The notes: a model not told the origin generated them from the letters alone. Positions 1 through 8,722 are shown, counted from the stretch's first letter. The stretch: DNA of 64,000 nt from Serratia fonticola (GCF_001006005.1 NZ_CP011254.1:2728001-2792000), one strand, 5' to 3'. Numbers and translations: made by a program.

Positions 1-728
1 CTGAAGCCGACTTCGTCAAGATGAAGCAGATCCTGGCACTTTCCCCAGCGTTGAAGTTTATCTGCATCGACGTGGCCAACGGCTATTCCGAACACTTTGT
101 TGCCTTCCTGAAAAAAGCCCGTGAAGCTTGCCCTAGCCATGTGATCTGCGCGGGTAACGTGGTTACCGGTGAAATGGTGGAAGAGCTGGTGCTGTCCGGT
201 GCCGACATCGTCAAGGTCGGGATTGGTCCTGGTTCGGTCTGTACCACCCGTGTGAAAACTGGCGTGGGCTATCCGCAGCTTTCCGCGGTGATCGAATGTG
301 CCGATGCCGCACACGGTCTGGGCGGGCAGATTGTCAGTGATGGCGGTTGTTCTGTACCGGGTGATGTAGCAAAAGCCTTCGGCGGCGGCGCAGACTTTGT
401 CATGCTGGGTGGGATGTTGGCCGGGCACGACGAATGTGAAGGCACCGTGGTGGAAGAGAACGGTGAGAAATTCATGCTGTTCTACGGTATGAGCTCAGAG
501 TCTGCCATGAAACGCCATGTGGGCGGGGTAGCCGGCTACCGTGCTGCGGAAGGTAAAACCGTCAAGCTGCCGCTGCGTGGTGAAGTCGAGTTTACCGTGC
601 GCGATATCCTCGGTGGCCTGCGTTCTGCCTGTACTTATGTGGGCGCAGAGCGCCTGAAAGAGCTGACCAAACGCACCACCTTTATCCGCGTTGCGGAGCA
701 GGAAAACCGCGTTTTCGGCAGCAAATAA
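1..728 (+). CDS. guaC: GMP reductase, 3' part (5' end outside window)
   Basis: GMP reductase converts GMP to IMP with NADPH in purine salvage in the cytoplasm. The frame is open from base 3, so the gene begins upstream of the window; about 242 of roughly 347 residues are present. The catalytic-cysteine loop GPGSVCTTR and the phosphate-binding motifs SDGGC and MLGGMLAG of the IMPDH/GMPR TIM barrel are visible. The region [18 protein letters not shown] and the C-terminal end closely match E. coli GuaC as I remember it. It is convergent with hofC, as in E. coli. The first internal ATG, at 21, is not the real start. Confidence 0.96.
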   Translation, partial: EADFVKMKQILALSPALKFICIDVANGYSEHFVAFLKKAREACPSHVICAGNVVTGEMVEELVLSGADIVKVGIGPGSVCTTRVKTGVGYPQLSAVIECADAAHGLGGQIVSDGGCSVPGDVAKAFGGGADFVMLGGMLAGHDECEGTVVEENGEKFMLFYGMSSESAMKRHVGGVAGYRAAEGKTVKLPLRGEVEFTVRDILGGLRSACTYVGAERLKELTKRTTFIRVAEQENRVFGSK

Positions 729-741
729 TTGCCTGACCTGG

Positions 742-768
742 TAGGGGCGCAGCAATGCTGTGCCCGTA
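742..768. repeat. REP-like GC-rich hairpin between guaC and hofC
   Basis: GGGCGCAGC (745-753) pairs with GCTGTGCCC (757-765) with one mismatch around a three-base loop. It lies between the convergent ends of guaC and hofC, so it may help end both transcripts. A related sequence of the form GGGGCGCTGCATGC is found on the reverse strand near 36178-36206, so this looks like a copy of a dispersed intergenic hairpin. Confidence 0.55.
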
Positions 769-793
769 TCAAACAGGGCGAAAATTGAAAGCA

Positions 794-1993
794 TTATCCC
801 AATACATTCCCCAATTGGAATATCGGCAAATACATCGCGATCACCAACGTACCTACAATCCCGCCAACCACTATCATCAACAACGGCTCCAGCGTTTGTG
901 CCAGCGTATCGGCGAGCTCATAGGTCTGTTGTTCGTGCCAAAGCGCCAGCTTGTCCAACAGGATATCGAGCGTGCCGGACTCTTCTCCCACCCGCACTAA
1001 TTGCTGGCATAGCGAAGGAAACAGCGGTTGTTGAGCTAGCGCGCTGTGGAAGGGATACCCTTGCGAGAGCTGCTGTTCGATCGCCGTCAGCGCCTGGCAA
1101 TAAAACACAATATTCACCGATAGCTTCGCGGCGCTTAGCCCTGCCACCAGCGTCAATCCTGCCTGCTGTGTCATGGCCAGAATACGGAACACCTGGCTCA
1201 GGCAATTGCCCTTGACCAACGAGGCAATCAACGGGATGCGTAGCAGCATCGCCTGCTCACGTTGCTGCCAATTTGTTAACGGATGCAACCTGCGCCAATA
1301 AAATCCTGCCAGCCCAGCCACTGTGAGCAATAGATAAGGCCCGGTAGCGATCAATGCGCCGGACAGTGCCAGCAGCCCTTGAGTAAACCAGGGCAACGGG
1401 GCGTCGAATGATTGATAAATCTTGGCAAACTCCGGCAGCACCATCACCAACATCAGAATGGTGACTGAAATGGCCACCAGGCAGATAAACAGCGGGTAGC
1501 GCAGCGCCTTCAGCACCTTTTTCTGTAGCCTTTGCTGGGCTTCCTGTTGCTGTGCCAACTGTAGGCAGCAGCGATCCAGATTGCCCGTCAATTCGCCGAT
1601 GGCGATCAGTTGGCGGTAGATTAGGGGGAATACGCGATGTTGATCTGCAATCACTTCGGAAAAGGGCTGCCCCATCGCCACGCTATTGCTGATTTCCAGC
1701 AACAGACAGCGCCAGGCTGCCGACTGATGCTCCTGAGCCAGCAACTGTAGGCTGTTGACCAGCGGTAACCCGGCTTGCAACAAGGTAGCCAACTGACGGG
1801 TGAATTGGATCATTGGCTCGCCACGCCATTGACGTGCAGAGATCCGTTTCCCCGCCCCCAGTTGGTAAGGCTGCAATCCTTGCTCCAGCAAATGCTGATA
1901 GACCTGGTTTTTCTCCTCCGCCAGCAGTTCGCCATGGCGAATTCCACCTTGGCTGTCGATGGCTTGCCAAGCAAACAGACGGCGAGTTTTCAT
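794..1993 (-). CDS. hofC: Type IV pilus/T2SS inner-membrane platform protein HofC
   Basis: A 399-residue protein of the GspF/PilC family, the inner-membrane platform of type IV pili and type II secretion. Two repeated T2SSF domains are visible, each beginning with the pattern FTRQLATLLQAGLPL and ending in hydrophobic segments. The second domain contains RVGEESGTLDILLDKLA and ends in LLMIVVGGIVGTLVIAMYLPIF. The start codon overlaps the 3' end of hofB by four bases (ATGA), so the two are translationally coupled. It is the last gene of ppdD-hofB-hofC. In E. coli this operon is largely silent; whether it is used here cannot be read from the sequence. Confidence 0.93.
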   Translation of the reverse strand: MKTRRLFAWQAIDSQGGIRHGELLAEEKNQVYQHLLEQGLQPYQLGAGKRISARQWRGEPMIQFTRQLATLLQAGLPLVNSLQLLAQEHQSAAWRCLLLEISNSVAMGQPFSEVIADQHRVFPLIYRQLIAIGELTGNLDRCCLQLAQQQEAQQRLQKKVLKALRYPLFICLVAISVTILMLVMVLPEFAKIYQSFDAPLPWFTQGLLALSGALIATGPYLLLTVAGLAGFYWRRLHPLTNWQQREQAMLLRIPLIASLVKGNCLSQVFRILAMTQQAGLTLVAGLSAAKLSVNIVFYCQALTAIEQQLSQGYPFHSALAQQPLFPSLCQQLVRVGEESGTLDILLDKLALWHEQQTYELADTLAQTLEPLLMIVVGGIVGTLVIAMYLPIFQLGNVLG

Positions 1994-3426
1994 GCTGTGC
2001 TCTCACCCTGTGTGGTCACCCCGACCACGCGGTACAGTTCCTCCAGCGAGGTTATCCCCTGGGCGACCAGCTCCAGGCCCGCTTGCAACAGCGTTGTTTG
2101 ACCCTGCTGCTGTGCGATATCGGCTAACTGGATCACCGAGGCATTTTGCATCAGGGCATTTTGGATTTCGGGCGTGATCTTCAGCAGTTCGTAAACGCCG
2201 ATCCGGCCGTAATAACCGCCAAAGCAATGCTCACAGCCGGCCGCGCGCCACGGGATCAGGGGTTCCGGCCAAATGGTGGCCGGGAAGTGCAGGATCTCAA
2301 CTTGTGGATAGCGGCAATGGGGGCACAAACGCCGCACCAGGCGTTGGGCGATCACCAGTTTCAGGCAGGCCGCCAGCAGGTAACCGGGAATGCCCATTTG
2401 GGTCAGGCGGGTCAGCGTTTCGCAGGTGGAGTTGGTGTGCAGGGTCGATAGCACCAAATGCCCGGTTTGTGCCGCCTTGACGGCAATTTCTGCCGTTTCT
2501 TTATCGCGGATCTCGCCGATCATGATGACATCCGGATCCTGGCGCAGCAGGGCCCGTAACACGCGAGCGAAGTCCAGATCGGTTTTGCTGTTGATCTGCG
2601 TCTGGTTAATGCCGAACACCGGGATCTCGATAGGATCTTCAACACTGCACAGGTTGCTCTGTGCATCGTTCAACTGGCGTAACCCGCTGTACAGCGTCAC
2701 GGTTTTACCGCTGCCGGTCGGGCCGGTCACCAGGATCATGCCTTGCGGGTTGCAGAGGGCATTGGCATACCACCCAAGTGCTTCCAGGCTCATACCAAGC
2801 TGCTCGAGCGGCAGCTCCTGGCGATCGGTTTGCAGGATCCTCAGTACCACCTTTTCGCCGTGCAGCGTGGGTAAGGTGGAGATCCGCATTGAGAAACTGG
2901 CATTATCCAGTTGCACGCTGAGTTGGCCGTCCTGTGGCAGGCGGCGCTCGGCGATATCCAGTTGCCCCATGATCTTTAGCCTGGCAGTGATCCTGGCCGC
3001 CAGAGAAAAGGGTGGAGAGGCGATTGCCTGCAGCACTCCGTCAATCCTGAGTCTGACGCGGAATCGCTGCTGATAGGGTTCAAAATGCACGTCAGAGGCA
3101 CGCCGTTGAATGGCGCTACGCAGCGTTTGATTAATAAATTGCACCACCGGCGTGTCGCTATCGTCGTTAAGCGAAGGGGGCCGCTCCTCGGTATTTTCCG
3201 GTGGTGGAACCAGAGCGTGGGATTGCCGCTGGTTCTGCGCCTGTTCCAGCCGGGCAACGGGCCATTGCTCAATCCCCACGCTTTTGCCGGTGGCAAAACG
3301 CAGAGCGCTCACCAGTGCCGCAGGGATTTCACCATGCAGGGCGATAGTCAGCCGCTGCTCGTCTTCGCTGAGTGCCAGTGCCTGATAGCGTTGGCACAGC
3401 GCGTGGATTTCATCGCTGATTTCCAT
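1990..3426 (-). CDS. hofB: Type IV pilus assembly ATPase HofB (GspE/PilB family)
   Basis: A 478-residue secretion ATPase that powers pilin polymerisation. Visible motifs are Walker A GPTGSGKT, the Asp box with EDPIE, Walker B IMIGEIRDKETAEIA, the His box TGHLVLSTLHTN, and the C-terminal tetracysteine metal site (CPHCR, then CEHC). The N-terminal domain is short compared with PilB, as in E. coli HofB (about 460 residues). It lies 12 bases downstream of ppdD and overlaps hofC by four bases, so it is the middle gene of a three-gene operon. Confidence 0.94.
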   Translation of the reverse strand: MEISDEIHALCQRYQALALSEDEQRLTIALHGEIPAALVSALRFATGKSVGIEQWPVARLEQAQNQRQSHALVPPPENTEERPPSLNDDSDTPVVQFINQTLRSAIQRRASDVHFEPYQQRFRVRLRIDGVLQAIASPPFSLAARITARLKIMGQLDIAERRLPQDGQLSVQLDNASFSMRISTLPTLHGEKVVLRILQTDRQELPLEQLGMSLEALGWYANALCNPQGMILVTGPTGSGKTVTLYSGLRQLNDAQSNLCSVEDPIEIPVFGINQTQINSKTDLDFARVLRALLRQDPDVIMIGEIRDKETAEIAVKAAQTGHLVLSTLHTNSTCETLTRLTQMGIPGYLLAACLKLVIAQRLVRRLCPHCRYPQVEILHFPATIWPEPLIPWRAAGCEHCFGGYYGRIGVYELLKITPEIQNALMQNASVIQLADIAQQQGQTTLLQAGLELVAQGITSLEELYRVVGVTTQGESTA

Positions 3427-3438
3427 GCCGCCCCTCCT

Positions 3439-3876
3439 TTACTGCGCTGCATCATCAAAACGGAAAACTTCCTGGCAGGTTTCCTGCAGGCTGGTGTTAC
3501 TACTGCTGCATTGGCGTGTCCAGCGCATCGGGCCGGTAGCGTCCATTGTGGGAGCCAGCGTCACCGTCAGGCCTTGCAGGCTTTGTGTGCCGACCAGGCT
3601 GATGGTTCCCCCTGTGACCTTGATACTGCTGACGTAACGTGTTGTCGCCCCGGCAGGGATCCCTTTGCTGCCAGCATCGCAGCCAGACGGGCCACCGCCT
3701 TCCAATGCGCACAATTCAACCGCCATTTTGTACGGCACCATGGCTTGCAACATATCGGTCATGGCGGCCTTCTGGATATAGCGCTGATAGGCGGGAATGC
3801 CAATGGCGCTGAGGATGGCGACGATGGCAATAACCACCATTAATTCGATCAGGGTAAAACCGCGTTGTGTTTCCAT
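3439..3876 (-). CDS. ppdD: Major type IVa prepilin PpdD
   Basis: A 145-residue type IVa pilin. The N-terminus METQRGFTLIELMVVIAI has the prepilin peptidase site (cleavage after G, Glu at +5) followed by the hydrophobic assembly helix. The first codon chosen is the ATG at 3876, which has GGAGGA about eight bases upstream; an ATG seven codons further out lacks such a site. The C-terminus CQEVFRFDDA resembles E. coli PpdD, and two Cys near the end can form the usual D-loop disulfide. First gene of ppdD-hofB-hofC. The prepilin peptidase and the rest of the pilus machinery are not in the window. Confidence 0.93.
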   Translation of the reverse strand: METQRGFTLIELMVVIAIVAILSAIGIPAYQRYIQKAAMTDMLQAMVPYKMAVELCALEGGGPSGCDAGSKGIPAGATTRYVSSIKVTGGTISLVGTQSLQGLTVTLAPTMDATGPMRWTRQCSSSNTSLQETCQEVFRFDDAAQ

Positions 3877-4126
3877 CTGTTGTTTCCTCCGTGTCATCAG
3901 GAGGCAACGTTAAAATGGCTAACAGCGGGTAGCGAGGGAGGAATGCGGATTATGCGTGGCTGTTCCACCACAATACGTCCGTGTTACGCGGCGTTGAAAA
4001 ATAATGCGTAGTGCATCACAACCGGGAGGAAATGATGCCTGTTTGCGTATTACCTCATCCGCTAGAGCCGTTGACTGAGCTGGGGAGTGTCCATTTTTTC
4101 TCTAAAATTTCCCACTCATGAGATAT

Positions 4127-4153
4127 GATTATTCTTATGAGGTAAGAATAATC
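4127..4153. promoter_or_regulatory. Perfect 11-bp inverted repeat upstream of the peptide gene
   Basis: GATTATTCTTA (4127-4137) and TAAGAATAATC (4143-4153) are exact reverse complements with a five-base centre. It sits about 330 bases before the peptide start. It could be an operator for a dimeric regulator or a weak RNA hairpin; the AT-rich arms and lack of a following T run favour an operator. Confidence 0.5.
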
Positions 4154-4380
4154 CTGTATTTGGCTTTTTTTAATTAATGCGATAAAGGTAGGGTTTAACC
4201 CTGATTTTTAGAGTGTGATCCCTGATCTTTCTAAGAATACTCCTTTATCAATAATTCCGTAATATAATTCTTATATAATATTTATCAATAAAAATACCAT
4301 TGATCTGTTTTAGAGATCACGGTATCTTTGCCCTCGCCGTAACAGAGAAGTTAATAAATATCATATATTCTGCGCTTTAA

Positions 4381-4406
4381 TAAAGGCATGGGTTATCGTG
4401 CCTTTA
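4381..4406 (+). promoter_or_regulatory. Leader hairpin before the peptide gene
   Basis: TAAAGGCA (4381-4388) pairs with TGCCTTTA (4399-4406) around a ten-base loop, 80 bases before the GTG start of the peptide gene. It is followed by TATT rather than a long T run. It may be a terminator of an upstream transcript or a leader structure in the peptide mRNA. Confidence 0.4.
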
Positions 4407-4486
4407 TATTGAGCGCAGATTTGTTCTATCGTTGATGATAGACATAACTAGGGCTATTTATTTCACTTTTATATAAGGATGATGTT

Positions 4487-4675
4487 GTGAAAAAATTAAA
4501 CGTTTCTGAAGCTAGCACAATCGTTGGCGGCACCTGCAAAACCTGTAGCGTTGAGTATGTAAACCTGACTCCATCTACTTGTAATGCCGTTACCACTTGT
4601 GTAGACAAAGATGGCAAGGTTGTTAGCGTTGACAGCGCGCCAGTTTCTTTGGCCAATTGTGCACTGAAGCCATAA
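4487..4675 (+). CDS. Double-glycine-leader, cysteine-rich peptide precursor
   Basis: A 62-residue peptide starting at GTG, with AAGGAT six bases upstream; the nearest ATG (4482) runs into a stop after two codons. Residues 1-15, MKKLNVSEASTIVGG, form a typical double-glycine leader of the kind cut by C39 peptidases, which predicts a 47-residue core. The core has five cysteines (C17, C20, C32, C38, C58), including CKTC at its very start, and is otherwise rich in Thr, Val and Ser. It resembles small enterobacterial proteins that I recall being annotated DUF4762; that link needs a search. A C39 exporter gene lies 1.9 kb downstream on the same strand. The product could be a class II-type microcin, a signal or a modified peptide. 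No immunity gene is recognisable nearby. Confidence 0.82.
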   Translation: MKKLNVSEASTIVGGTCKTCSVEYVNLTPSTCNAVTTCVDKDGKVVSVDSAPVSLANCALKP

Positions 4676-4688
4676 TGTAAACGTTGGT

Positions 4689-4705
4689 TTCCTGTTTAAC
4701 AGGAA
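4689..4705 (+). terminator. Dyad just after the peptide gene (possible attenuator)
   Basis: TTCCTGTT (4689-4696) and AACAGGAA (4698-4705) form a near-continuous dyad 14 bases after the peptide stop. There is no T run. It could protect the short peptide mRNA or lower read-through into the downstream biosynthetic genes, which would let the peptide be made in excess. Confidence 0.4.
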
Positions 4706-4940
4706 CTAATGCCAGTGCTGGTGCGGTAGGGTTTATCGCATCAGCCTGTTTGATTCTCGTGCATTTTTAATGGACAGGGATGTGACTGCTGCAAGGATTA
4801 TTGCAGCCTGCCTGACTAAAACAATCAATATCCCTCCGTTATTAAGTGCTAATCGATTTACCCTTATACATTAAGGTTTGTGATTATTCACATGCAACCT
4901 TGAAAGATTTTGGGTATATGTAATTTAGGACGTAGCGCTC

Positions 4941-5615
4941 ATGTTCAAGAAGCCATTTTATCTTTTCGCCTATACCCTTTTGGTTATTATTATATCTTCG
5001 CTGATCACCACGGCTTATTTTCACTATTTTGTGCTGAATCAGAACTCAGGTCCAGAACAACAGGCTCTGACTATGGTCAGCGAGAGCGACGTTAAAACCA
5101 GCCCGATAAACACGGATAATACGATTGTCGAGATCTTCTCTTACGGCTGCCACTATTGCGCCTTGAACGAAGAGAATGTAGCCAAGATGGAAGCGCGGAT
5201 GCCAGCCGGGACTCAACTGGTCCGTGTGCATATCGCCAACCTGAACAATGATGGCCTGGCGAGCTTTGCCCCGTTGTTTGCCACCCTGACGGTGATGGGT
5301 ATTGAACCACAGCACCGTGAGAGCGCTTATAACGCCATAATCAAAGATAAAATCGATCTGAGTAATCCAGTCAATCGCGATAAATGGTTAACGAAAAACG
5401 GTATCGATCTTGCTGCCTATAACAAAGCCAGCCAGACACCGCAGGTGGCAGAACTACTGGACTATATGACCAAAATATCCGGGCATTACCAACTCAAGGC
5501 GACCCCAACGTTTATCGTCAACAAAAAGTGGATGGCCGTGCAGGATCGCGATTTCCCTGAGTTTGCCGATCATCTGCTGTCACTGTTACAGCATGACAAA
5601 CCGCTGGAGCAATAA
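4941..5615 (+). CDS. Membrane-anchored DsbA-like thiol-disulfide oxidoreductase
   Basis: A 224-residue protein with an N-terminal membrane segment (about residues 7-33) followed by a thioredoxin-fold domain with a DsbA-type helical insertion. The active site is C70-H-Y-C73 and the cis-proline is P189 in ATPTFIV. CPHC is the DsbA motif, so CHYC suggests a different redox potential. The domain should face the periplasm, where it could oxidise or isomerise cysteines. It is the first gene of a tightly packed operon (its TAA overlaps the next ATG) and lies 265 bases after a five-cysteine peptide, so folding of that peptide is the most natural role. The role is inferred from context; the fold assignment is solid. 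Confidence 0.85.
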   Translation: MFKKPFYLFAYTLLVIIISSLITTAYFHYFVLNQNSGPEQQALTMVSESDVKTSPINTDNTIVEIFSYGCHYCALNEENVAKMEARMPAGTQLVRVHIANLNNDGLASFAPLFATLTVMGIEPQHRESAYNAIIKDKIDLSNPVNRDKWLTKNGIDLAAYNKASQTPQVAELLDYMTKISGHYQLKATPTFIVNKKWMAVQDRDFPEFADHLLSLLQHDKPLEQ

Positions 5616-6562
5616 TGCGTTTATTTGCCGTGTGGGTGTATCTGGCGTGGAGAGAGGCGCTCACAACCCTAGCACGCGGTTCATTGCCCTTGCGCAGAGC
5701 ATACGGCAAGACGGTTTGTTGGCTACTGCATCACGGCAACTACCGTTGGTTCCTTGGGCTGGGGGCGCTGGGGCGCTGGCTGCGATTAAATGACCGGGGC
5801 GATCGTCGGCGTGCCTTTGTGGCCGAGGCGAATAAGCAATCCCTGCTCGGGGCTGACTACCAAGGGAATTTTGCCCGCACCAGTCAGCGCCGCCGTTTAT
5901 TGGAGCTGGCCGCAACCTATGGTCAGAGCCCTCAGGTCGCAGCCCAACTGGCTCGCTGCCAGGCAGAGCTTAATGCGGTCGTCGAGCCTTTGCATCAGGC
6001 AGGGCACCCAGTGGTGCTGGCACCGCTGCATATGCTCTCTGACGTGCTGGCCGGTATGGTCGGTGCCGGGGTATTTCCGGGACAGGCAACGGCGATTGTC
6101 TCCGTGAGCGTGGAGGTGTATCACGCCAGGGCGCGGGAATTAGGGGGCGTTAACCTGTCCTATTGCTCGATCCATGATGATAACCGGGAAATTGCCGGCA
6201 ATCTGATGGGCGCGATTATGGAAGCGGCCGATCATCAACGCAATATCATTATTTTCCCGGATATTTCGCCGGATTACACCGTCAATACCAATACGGCGCA
6301 AACGGCAAAGCTCAGTTGCCGTCTGTTTGATCGCCCGGCCAATTTGCACAGCGGCGTGATCCGCATTGCCCGAGCGCTGTCGGCGCAGGTGGTGTTTTAT
6401 TACCTGTATTACGACAAAGAGATAAAAATCCACATTGATCCGCCGATGCCGGCGCGCAGTGTGAAAGCCAGACTGCCGGAAATTGTTGAGAGTTCGATCG
6501 TCCGGCACCCCGAGGACTGGCTGTTATGGCACGCACATTCGTTATTTTTTATCAATGAATAA
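5615..6562 (+). CDS. LpxL/HtrB-like acyltransferase
   Basis: A 315-residue protein resembling the late acyltransferases of lipid A synthesis (LpxL/LpxM family), which take acyl chains from acyl-ACP at the cytoplasmic face of the inner membrane. The C-terminus RHPEDWLLWHAHSLFF mirrors the family ending, and IIIFPDISPDY sits where the family has its acyl-acceptor strand. The presumed catalytic motif is H139-M-L-S-D143, which is HX3D rather than the usual HX4D/E, so the match is divergent. It overlaps the upstream oxidoreductase (TAATG). An ACP, ketosynthase, dehydratase and ketoreductase lie downstream in the same run of genes, so a dedicated acyl donor is likely. The acceptor could be the peptide or a lipid. 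Confidence 0.7.
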   Translation: MRLFAVWVYLAWREALTTLARGSLPLRRAYGKTVCWLLHHGNYRWFLGLGALGRWLRLNDRGDRRRAFVAEANKQSLLGADYQGNFARTSQRRRLLELAATYGQSPQVAAQLARCQAELNAVVEPLHQAGHPVVLAPLHMLSDVLAGMVGAGVFPGQATAIVSVSVEVYHARARELGGVNLSYCSIHDDNREIAGNLMGAIMEAADHQRNIIIFPDISPDYTVNTNTAQTAKLSCRLFDRPANLHSGVIRIARALSAQVVFYYLYYDKEIKIHIDPPMPARSVKARLPEIVESSIVRHPEDWLLWHAHSLFFINE

Positions 6563-6586
6563 ACCGGAAATTGAAGAAGTCAGATC

Positions 6587-8722
6587 ATGGAAAAGATAAT
6601 CCCGACGCTGGTCTTTCAAGGCGAAACTAACGAATGTGGGCTGGCCTGCATCGCCATGATGGCGGAAACCCAGGGGATTGATGTCTCGCTGGAAAGCCTG
6701 CGTGAACGCTATCCGGCCTCACAGCATGGCACTTCATTGGCCAGGCTGTGCGATATCATGGGTGAATTGGCGATGCCCGCTTATCCCGTGGCCTTTGAAC
6801 ATAATGAGCTGGCAGAATTACCGCTGCCCGCCATTTTGCATTATGGCGCCAGCCATTACGTGGTGCTGGCCTACCGTAAAGGCAACCATGTCTGCGTGAT
6901 GAATCCGGGCATTGGTCAGCAACTGTTGCCGATTGATGCGCTGAAACTGGATATCAGCGGTTATGCGCTGGTGCTGGACAATGAAACCCAGCCCGATCCG
7001 CAGGCGCTAGCCAACGTGCAGCGCAGTAAACGCTTTCGCATGTTCGACACCATGAGTCTGAAAGAAACGGCACGTATCCCCGGCATTTACCGGTTGATGA
7101 TACTGGCGTTTCTGATCTCGTTAACCCTGTTTATCATGCCGACGATGGTCAGTAGCGCCATCAACCAGGTCTTTTCCTCTGCGGGAAAAACAGATTTCCC
7201 CTATTTTTACTTCCTGCTGGCGTTTGTCGTTTCGACCACGCTGGCCTTCGGCGTGCGCTGGATCACCGAGCGATTTATTAAACGTTTCGTGGTGGTCAAC
7301 AGCGTGGCCGGTTTCTCGCGCTTGCTCAGTAATTCACTGAATTTCTTTGATAAACGTGCGCCGGGTGACGTCTTTAGCCGTTTTGCCAGTTGGCAGATGG
7401 CCTCGGGCATTAAAATCGAGCTGGATAACGGCCTGCGTACCGACTGGATCATCGGTGCCATCGCGCTAGCGGTGATGTGCTATATGAGCCCGCTGCTGGC
7501 GATGGTGTCTGGTATCAGTGTCACCCTGATGGGGCTGGTTAGCGTCTGGGCCATCTATCGTGACCGCTATTTTACCCAGCAAATGCAGGTCAAAACGGCC
7601 GAACAGAGCGACTTTATCCTGGAGAGCATTCAAGGGTTCGCCACCATCAAGTCCGCTGGGCTCGATAGCCAGCGTAAGGGCCTGTTTGCCAAATATGCCC
7701 TGGCGCTGTTTACCTGTCGCCAGCAGCAGAGAATGTACGAGCAGGTCAAAAGCAGCCTGTATCAGTTGATCGGCAGCCTGGAGATGGTGCTGTTTATGTT
7801 CCTGGCGCTGCCGTTGTTGAAAAACGAAACTATCACGCTCGGGGAGTTCTTTGCCTATAGCTTTGTGCGTGAAATCTTCACCTCTTACATCACCAAGATT
7901 TTCTATTCCATCCTGCAAAAGAATCAGCTGAACGTGATTGATACCCGCGCGCGGGATCTGTTTCCGTCACGTTCTGCACCGGCGTTAGGCAATGATGCGG
8001 TTCCTGCGCCCATCCCGTCGTTCACCTCGCAACTGCGTTATAACCATATCGCCTTTGCCTATGACGCCCAGCAACCGGTGCTGCACGATCTTTCGCTGTC
8101 GCTCAGGCCGGGGCAAAGCATTGCCATTGTCGGTGAGTCTGGCGCGGGTAAAAGCACCTTGCTGAAGGTGATGACCGGCCTGATGCCACCACAGCAAGGG
8201 GACGTCATGGTGGATGGTCAACCGCTCGATTATCAGCAGGTGCACGCGCTGTTTTTCCTGCAAAGCCAGGAGGATATCTTGTTCAATGCCACGGTGCTGG
8301 AAAACATCACGCTGTTTGATGAGAACTTTAATGAACAAAAGCATCGGCAGATTGAGCGTTCGCTGGAAGGGCTGAATCTTGCTCCGGTGATCGAGAAATT
8401 GCCGGGCGGCCTGAATGCCCTGATCCGTGAAAGCCATGCTGGGCTGTCTCTGGGGCAACGCCAACGCCTGCTGCTAGCACGTGCCATGTACAGCGATCGC
8501 CCGGTGCTGGTGCTTGATGAACCTACGGCCAATCTGGATGAAGAAACGGCGCATCAAGTGATGGCCACTCTGCTGACACATTGTCGTGAGCACCATAAAA
8601 CGTTGATCACCGTAACGCACAGCGAGAGCGTCTTGCCGATGTTTGATCGGGTGTTCCGCGTGAGCAATGGCCATGTGGCCAGCGTCGAAACATCACCGAC
8701 ACTGACTACGGCGGTGTGCTGA
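6587..8722 (+). CDS. Peptidase-containing ABC transporter (C39, bacteriocin exporter type)
   Basis: A 711-residue PCAT. The N-terminal C39 peptidase (about residues 1-130) has the oxyanion Gln and catalytic Cys in QGETNECGLAC (C17) and the catalytic His in ASHYVVL (H90). The third triad position is Asn (N106 in MNPGIG) instead of the usual Asp. A six-helix ABC membrane domain follows (about 160-440), then the ATPase domain with Walker A GESGAGKST, signature LSLGQRQR (usually LSGGQ) and Walker B VLVLDEPTANLD. Such proteins cut double-glycine leaders and move the core peptide across the inner membrane, so the 4487-4675 peptide is the obvious substrate. The ATG is preceded by AAGAAG. Its TGA overlaps the next ATG. 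Confidence 0.93.
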   Translation: MEKIIPTLVFQGETNECGLACIAMMAETQGIDVSLESLRERYPASQHGTSLARLCDIMGELAMPAYPVAFEHNELAELPLPAILHYGASHYVVLAYRKGNHVCVMNPGIGQQLLPIDALKLDISGYALVLDNETQPDPQALANVQRSKRFRMFDTMSLKETARIPGIYRLMILAFLISLTLFIMPTMVSSAINQVFSSAGKTDFPYFYFLLAFVVSTTLAFGVRWITERFIKRFVVVNSVAGFSRLLSNSLNFFDKRAPGDVFSRFASWQMASGIKIELDNGLRTDWIIGAIALAVMCYMSPLLAMVSGISVTLMGLVSVWAIYRDRYFTQQMQVKTAEQSDFILESIQGFATIKSAGLDSQRKGLFAKYALALFTCRQQQRMYEQVKSSLYQLIGSLEMVLFMFLALPLLKNETITLGEFFAYSFVREIFTSYITKIFYSILQKNQLNVIDTRARDLFPSRSAPALGNDAVPAPIPSFTSQLRYNHIAFAYDAQQPVLHDLSLSLRPGQSIAIVGESGAGKSTLLKVMTGLMPPQQGDVMVDGQPLDYQQVHALFFLQSQEDILFNATVLENITLFDENFNEQKHRQIERSLEGLNLAPVIEKLPGGLNALIRESHAGLSLGQRQRLLLARAMYSDRPVLVLDEPTANLDEETAHQVMATLLTHCREHHKTLITVTHSESVLPMFDRVFRVSNGHVASVETSPTLTTAVC

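Larger units (their letters stand above)
3877..4486. other. 610-base AT-rich intergenic region, ppdD / peptide cluster boundary
   Basis: No convincing gene is present. The half next to ppdD is of core composition; from about 4080 it becomes strongly AT-rich, marking the left edge of the accessory block. It holds a perfect dyad (4127-4153) and a hairpin (4381-4406), listed separately, and must contain the promoters of ppdD (leftward) and of the peptide gene (rightward). I could not assign a confident -35/-10 pair. Confidence 0.6.

Noticed and set aside
4426..4656. Reverse-strand frame opposite the peptide gene
   Set aside because: Shadow of the peptide gene; no ribosome site or recognisable features.
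4910..5095. 61-codon forward frame as a second small peptide of the cluster
   Set aside because: It overlaps the DsbA-like gene in another frame and has no leader of the double-glycine type.
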